Assembly: GCF_901709675.1 (NCBI RefSeq)
Contig: NC_051099.1
Location: 8,926,001 to 8,990,000 of the forward strand
Length of the DNA stretch: 64,000 bases
Direction: 5' to 3'
Source: Syngnathus acus
Lineage: Eukaryota; Chordata; Actinopteri; Syngnathiformes; Syngnathidae
In this document: positions 58,263 to 64,000 of the stretch, piece by piece
Layout: the number at the start of each line of letters is the position of its first letter
Position numbering within the stretch: the first letter of the stretch is position 1
Translations under genes and position numbers: made by a program
Notes under the pieces: generated by a model
Told to the model about the DNA's origin: nothing
Database searches by the model: none
Seen by the model: the letters and a program-made list of their open reading frames with translations, nothing else

Positions 58263-61200
58263 TTAAATTCTGCAGAATAAAAGGGAAAATATACTGCGCT
58301 ATTAGAAACGAAACGAAACAAAAGTTAAGTAAGACGTGCGTATTTGTCAGTGCATCTGTGCACTGATAACAGTTAAAATGACCAAACTGCATAGCAGCAG
58401 TTGGCAAGAAGCAAAATGTGGAATGGATTCGAATCCCGTTGTCTGTCTTCTGTGTTCGTGTATAATCTTTGTGAACTCTGTCAGTTTAATGCTGTCTGGT
58501 TGAGCTTGCGCGTGTAGAGACGTTTGGGATCCAATGTGTGTGTGTGCGTGAGCCTGTGTGTGCGTGTACGTGCTCGTGAGTACGTGCGTGTGTGTGGTTG
58601 TGCTCATGAGAGCGCATGGGTGTGAGGTGTGTGCTTGTAGAAGCAGCAAAAGGAACGGATAGGATGGTGTGCTCTCGTTGCTTTGAGGCGCGTGCCCGCC
58701 TGTGCTGCAGGGGGATCCAGCCCCCTGGGCGGCAGGGTGGCCAACCTGTACCTGCCCACTGAGTTTCAAGGCTGGACCCTACCCGCTCGGGTGACGTCGG
58801 AGCCGCGCGCGCAGGGCCGGAGTTGTGCCCAGTTTAGGGGCCTACGCGGCCAGCAGCGAGAGGAACTATGACAAAATGATGGAAGACGGAATGCTGAAGG
58901 GGCAAAAGAATGCATGACCAACAGCGGGGGTACACCGGTGTAACTGCAACCCAGGAGAATTAATGTTCCACAGCTGTCTAACAGGAGCATGCGTGTGTTA
59001 ACCAATACGACACCAATATTGATGTATCTAAAGAAAAATTGGCTGGGACAACAACAAGCGGTGGCAGAAGAGTGTGGCCCCCTCGTAAATAAGGGGGGAC
59101 CCTACTAGGGCCAGCTGACGCTCATTTTGGCATTTTGAGAGGAATGGGAAATTGGATCTGAAGAAAAGCCCAACTTGTTAATTTAAATTGCTGAAAGGAT
59201 GACATAATTGAAAACAAATTATTGATACTATTCCTCCTTTCTTTGGGGCTCTCCTCAATACTTCTGATTTTCTGTTTACATAAAAAACCTGAGACGGCGG
59301 ATACATCCGTTGTCTCCAGGAGGACATAGAGACACAGAATGAACTTAGAATTAATGTTTAACAGCCGTCTAACAGGTGGAGTAGGAGCATGCGAGGGCTA
59401 ACTATTACAACACAAATATAGGTGATTTGGGTGTCTAAAGAAAACTAGACCGGTTAACACTAATTTATGAGAGCAAGAGAGGTATCAAGTGAGGGCCACA
59501 GCGGCAGCTGGAATTAAAGGAATTCTCTGGATTTAAACATAGGACTGAATTGTATGCACGGAGAGCCTGCTCGTAAATTGTGTTGGCCCGACAAGGGTGA
59601 CCAGCGCCCCACTGTAACAAGACTCAGGTCAAAAGCAGTAAGTCTAAAATAGAGGAGGAGATGCCAACGAGGAGGTATCGGATTTGGGAGTAATCTGTTG
59701 GTTCTTCTAATACCCTTGTAAAAGTATGCTCGGTACAAATAAATTAGCGATAGGAGCAATTTAGAGGTCCAAAAGTAAGAAATTCAAATGAAAATCACAT
59801 CCTAGATTCGAATAACGGAGACTAACAGGAGCATGGGAAAAGTGAACAGCTGAGAAATGGCCTTCGATGTAGTGGCAGAGAATTAAAAAAATCAAGATAG
59901 TCCAGTAATATAGGTAAGTGAACATAACACCAATAGTACTGAGGTCAGAACAGAGATGATGCTCTGTTTGGAATATGAGTTAATTATGAATAATGTACAT
60001 TCCGTACGCAAAATTTGGAAACTTTATCTGAAATTAAAGGCTCAAATCAGGAAAGGAGGAAAGGTGATGGAGAGGATTGCATAAAATCAAAGGCAGGAAA
60101 ACGATTGATAGAATGTAGCCTGAAAATAGGATGAGCTTCTGGAAATTACAGTATAATTGAGAGAAATCACAGTTAAGACTTGCAATTTTAAGTTTGGGGT
60201 AATCTGCCAATTTAAAATGGTTCAAATGAGGTCCATCACAATACATCCGAGAGCTAATGAAGGAAAGGCGCCATCTTTCTCAACGATATTAAATTGTTGT
60301 TAATAGTAGAATTTGAAGTTTGATTAACAAAAGGTATTATGAAATTAATGGCTAATTGGAAGACGATATTTTAAGTTTGGTTTCCCAGTCTGTCTTTTCC
60401 AGTAGCCAGTAGTGACCCTGAAATCCGATCCCGAGACTCCACCGACAGCTGAGAACAACAAGAAAACGGTGCTTGGCTCTGAGGCACCTTTGACCTTTTG
60501 CAAGAGCAAAGAAGGACTATATTTGTGCTTGGGAGGGAGCACATCGCTCCGGAGGAAAACGACATCCTCTGAGGCGAATACAAAGAGTGAAGGAACTTAC
60601 AAGATGAGAATGGACTCAGTTGAAAATGGACTCATCCAGAGTGAGGAATGAGTTGGCTCTGAGGCTACAACTAAAGACAACAGCCTGACAATGGGGTGCT
60701 GCGAAAGACACATGAAACATGAAATGTGCATCAAGCAAACCGGACTCCTTGCTGAGGCGTTATCAAATTTGGTGGAGCTTGGGTCAAAGTGGATGGAAGC
60801 TTGCTTGGGCACTGAGCTTGACACAACTGAGGAGTCTTGATAAAAGATAAATAAATAAATAAATAAATAAATAAGGAGCAAAATGTGTAGTGTTACAGAG
60901 AAAGGAAAAAGCATCATAATCAGAGGATAAATTTGGATAAAACAGATAGGCTAAACTGTAGGAAATAAGAGTAAAATCACATTTAGCCCATCCAGCTTAA
61001 CAATTAGACATTTAGTCATTGACATTTTGGAGATGAAAATAGGGCATTAGGACCCAATAGGATGCAGTCAAGAGGTGGCTAGATTGTTCAATGGACCTAA
61101 TTAATAAATTAGAAGTTAATTACACCTCACTGGGAATTCTGGTGTCAGAAAGTCCGATAAGTTCAAGGAATAATAGCCATGGAAACTTTTGACAGTTAAG

Positions 61201-62975
61201 AATAATGCTGCATAAGAGTCACACAAAATGACAGTTAACGAGATGACAAATGTGATAGGACTCGAATAACAAATGCATTGACATGGCAAAGTGAAAACAA
61301 CATAGTGGAGTAGACTGTTGGAGGGAGCCTTTTGAGTATCTTTACCCAGCTGTTCGATCAGAATGATTGATTAGGATAAAATTATTTAAGGACCATCTGA
61401 GGCTGCTTCTTTCCCCATGCTCACCCATGAACAGGCTCAGCAGTAGAAATAACTGAATTTTTAGGCATTTAATTGACAGTTTTACGGTAAAGGTGAGGTA
61501 CGATTGTATGAAATATTTAATTGAGAAGAACATCCAGAAATGAAGGGTTACCTTCAGTCTTCACTGATTACCTGCTCACTTACACATACTAAATTTGTTT
61601 GTTGTGGAATGAGAGCTGAGCGATGAAGGCGAATGAATTGGCACTTGTGTGGTTAGGAATGTGTATGTGTGTCGGGGGCAGTGTGAAAGGCCAAAGTATT
61701 TTGGAGTTGGTATGAAAGGGTCACAGTTGAGGGTAAGATTCCTCTCACATGAGACTGGAATACCCAAGATTGATGAGTTACTAACAGCTGATGGTTAATC
61801 ACAGGCACCATGAACAACAAAATAGTTCATGGAGAAGGCCCATTTCAGTAACACGGATGGACAAGACAGGACTAATATCAAACACTAGGACGATGGACGT
61901 ATGACGTGACAAACCTGGACTCACCCGACAGGGTGACGGACTATGTGGATGACAACCAAACATTTGAAACTTAAGCTTGCTTGTGGCAAGAGCGAGCTTT
62001 GCTTTGTTTCTGTGCGTCACTTGGCTTATTGCAGCATCAACCGCCAGCCAAGGAGCAGATTGCTGGTTGTTTTATAACTTGTATTAACTTTGCAGGTTGT
62101 CGATTGCAGTCTTGGAGAGTTTATGTTGAATTCACGTGAAAATGTTAACCCTAACCCTTTTGATTTTTATGATGATTGATGATTTTCAGGACAGAATCCC
62201 CGGGCGCCATGATTCATTGTGTGTCTATTTTTTATTTTGATACTCGATGCCTGTGTAGTTTTTGTGAGTACAAGTGTCCGCTGTCAGCAGGGCTGTATGC
62301 TCACTGGCAGGAGTGCGACGATTTTTGTTGGGGTTGCCGAGTGTGGGGTGGACAGTCAATTTTCAGGAACTGGGGGATGACAGTCCTGGATGAGTGAAAG
62401 GTTCGACAGGGCTGGCTGCAAGGCATATGATGATGTGGTAGGACATTTTGCCGGTTCCTTTTTGAATGCCTAATGACACATTGGGTGAATGTGTCAAAGG
62501 GGGGTGGGGTTACATTTGAATGAGTAAGTAGATATAAAAGCTATTTGTGACATTCAATGTTTTTTCGGATTCAATCATTTTTGAGGCTTTAACAGGACGT
62601 GCCAGAATTCAACAGGCAGTGATGGAAGGAGCAGAAGAAGCATTTCGAAAGGAAAGGCGTTAATGGGAGACAACAATCTGGAATGGATGCAAAGCGTGGT
62701 AACAATCTAGCGACAGTAACGGTTAATGTGTTTCAACGGAAAAGCACGAATGATGACAAATCGTACAGCTAATAGGGATTAGACTGCAGCACAATAGACA
62801 ACAAATGTATGGAAGGTAATTAAATAAAATAGGAAACTGGACCAGAAACAAGGAATAGGGAAAAGTGACATATACACATATTTACATAAACATATGAATG
62901 CATTAAAGCTGCTATTGACGGGAAAGTATTTAAGAACACATTTTAAGAGGGATAATTCGCATAACAAATATTGGA
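58263..62975. other. Long unrecognised stretch
   Basis: About 4.7 kb without a convincing gene or transposon terminus. It contains a TG-rich run (58,535-58,630), a diverged pair of ~90-bp segments (58,955-59,040 and 59,350-59,445) and (AAAT)n at 60,846-60,873. Open frames are short and without domains. It may be an old, decayed retroelement or ordinary non-coding DNA. Confidence 0.3.
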
Positions 62976-63111
62976 AAGTCAAAGTCAAAGTCAGCTTTAT
63001 TGTCAATCCCTTCATATGTCAAGACACACAAAGAAACCGAAATTCCGTTTCCTCCATCCCACGGTGACGAGACATACAAGTAGGCGACACAAAACAAAAA
63101 CAAGAAGGCAC
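62976..63111 (-). repeat. Short L2 3'-tail copy
   Basis: 136 bp nearly identical to 13,531-13,666, including the (AAAGTC)n terminus. It is an extremely 5'-truncated copy of the LINE in stim1 intron 1, or a SINE sharing that tail. Confidence 0.85.
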
Positions 63112-63500
63112 GTTGAAAGAAGGAAAGAGTGGAATAGTTAAACCATTTTGGGAAAATTACAGGTCCACTGCTTCAAAAGGGTGACTGATTTGAACAGTGA
63201 GGTGACTTGAAGGGGAGACAAAGATAATGTACATAAACAAATTGAGTGAACAAAACTGACGGGACTGATACCCATTTGAGAATACTGAGAAAAATTTGAA
63301 TCAAAGAGGAAATTTGGAGTGAAAAATTAATATTTGGACTGGGAAAGAGCGATGGCAAAGACTGATTGACAGGACTTCAGACAGTGACAGCTGCAGCAGG
63401 AAAGGCTAACTTGAACAGGTAGAAGTTACTCTGCTACAGGAGGGATCTTTCGAGACTGACAGCCCGACGAGAAATAAGGGGGAGAATTCATAACTCCTGG
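63112..63500. other. Spacer, nothing recognised
   Basis: Purine-rich sequence without a recognisable feature. Confidence 0.3.
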
Positions 63501-63506
63501 GGGGAG

Positions 63507-63551
63507 TGTTTGTTTGTTTGTTTGTTTGTTTGTTTGTTTGTTTGTTTGTTT
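63507..63551. repeat. (GTTT)n microsatellite
   Basis: About eleven GTTT units immediately before a CAG that could act as a splice acceptor. Confidence 0.9.
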
Positions 63552-63553
63552 CA

Positions 63554-63905
63554 GGGATCACGTGGGCCTCTGGATCATAGGAGCAGATGCCGGGATCGCT
63601 CGGAGGTTCTACTGAGCACTTCGATGAGACGACGACCACCAGTTGTCCCTGTGCCCCAATCAACCCCAAAAGAGAAGATTTTGTTTGCTGACGACTGGTT
63701 ATGGGGATGTCGTTTACTAGGGGTGACCGAAGGGGGCCGGGAGGACTTCCGGCCTACGTTGGGCATTGCCGCTTTTTTCATTGCAACTCAAGGTTTTGTG
63801 CTGTTGTCATCGTTAAATACTGGCAGTGGCTCTCAATTATTGCAGAACCCGTGGACGCTGACCGGGGCCTGGAAAGAGACTCTGAGGACGGTGAAGTGGA
63901 CATAA
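63554..63905 (+). other. Unidentified ORF after the GTTT tract
   Basis: The open frame continues from the microsatellite to a stop at 63,905, about 116 residues after the tract. It contains RRRPPVVPVPQSTPKEK and an apolar stretch LGIAAFFIATQGFVLLSSL. TTTCAG at 63,549-63,554 is acceptor-like, so this may be a 3'-terminal exon, but no family is recognised and the ORF may be fortuitous. Confidence 0.2.
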
Positions 63906-64000
63906 AGATTTTGGATGGACGGCAGGCCCTGGGCAGTGATCCCGGCGCAATTCACTACTGAGCATTCAGTGGACTGGACTTTGCATCGGCAGGCACTTAC

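Noticed and set aside
62143-62160. Interstitial telomere repeat
   Set aside because: Only about two CCCTAA units are present in GTTAACCCTAACCC; this is within chance.

Overview
The window is nuclear DNA of a bony fish, very probably a teleost. It carries intron-containing vertebrate genes, and most of the DNA between and inside them is transposon sequence of kinds abundant in fish: hAT elements and their short derivatives, L2- and RTE-like LINEs, BEL/Pao, Ty3/Gypsy and retroviral LTR elements, and many microsatellites. I cannot name the species.

Gene block, 1-29,500. The window opens inside pgap2 (+; only the last four exons, ending at 1019). It faces rhog tail to tail (-; 2715-3727, three coding exons, 191 codons). 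rhog is head to head with stim1 (+; 8332-22393). Human chromosome 11p15.4 has the same trio PGAP2-RHOG-STIM1, which supports orthology. Downstream are rcsd1/CapZIP (+; 24146-26044) and a photoreceptor-type guanylate-cyclase-activating protein (GCAP, +; 27325-28816). All exon joins given here keep the reading frame across GT-AG introns. The genes are functionally unrelated: GPI-anchor remodelling, Rho GTPase signalling, store-operated calcium entry, actin capping and phototransduction.

stim1 is the most eventful locus. Its signal-peptide exon has a truncated near-identical twin about 1 kb upstream. Intron 1 (8.85 kb) holds a 3.4-kb hAT transposon with two nested mini-transposons, a 5'-truncated L2-type LINE and further hAT derivatives. 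Intron 5 contains a ~780-bp foldback palindrome, one arm of which was split by a 777-bp hAT element. A frame-preserving 87-nt candidate cassette exon lies between exons 10 and 11.

Transposon block, 29,840-53,260. A BEL/Pao retrotransposon (-; LTRs at 30,095 and 42,141) has lost its reverse transcriptase. It was entered by a second copy of the 3.4-kb hAT, which in turn received an RTE-type LINE, a LINE fragment and a SINE-like repeat. LTRs of one endogenous retrovirus family sit in both Pao LTRs. To the right are two internally deleted hAT elements, two copies of an RTE-like repeat, a Gypsy pol fragment broken by other insertions, and a 3.3-kb hAT with a decayed transposase.

53,260-64,000. 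This is mostly short repeats and unrecognised sequence, with a possible exon cluster near 53.6-54.5 kb and one unexplained ORF after a (GTTT)n tract at 63.5 kb. I found no prokaryotic-type system and no CRISPR array.
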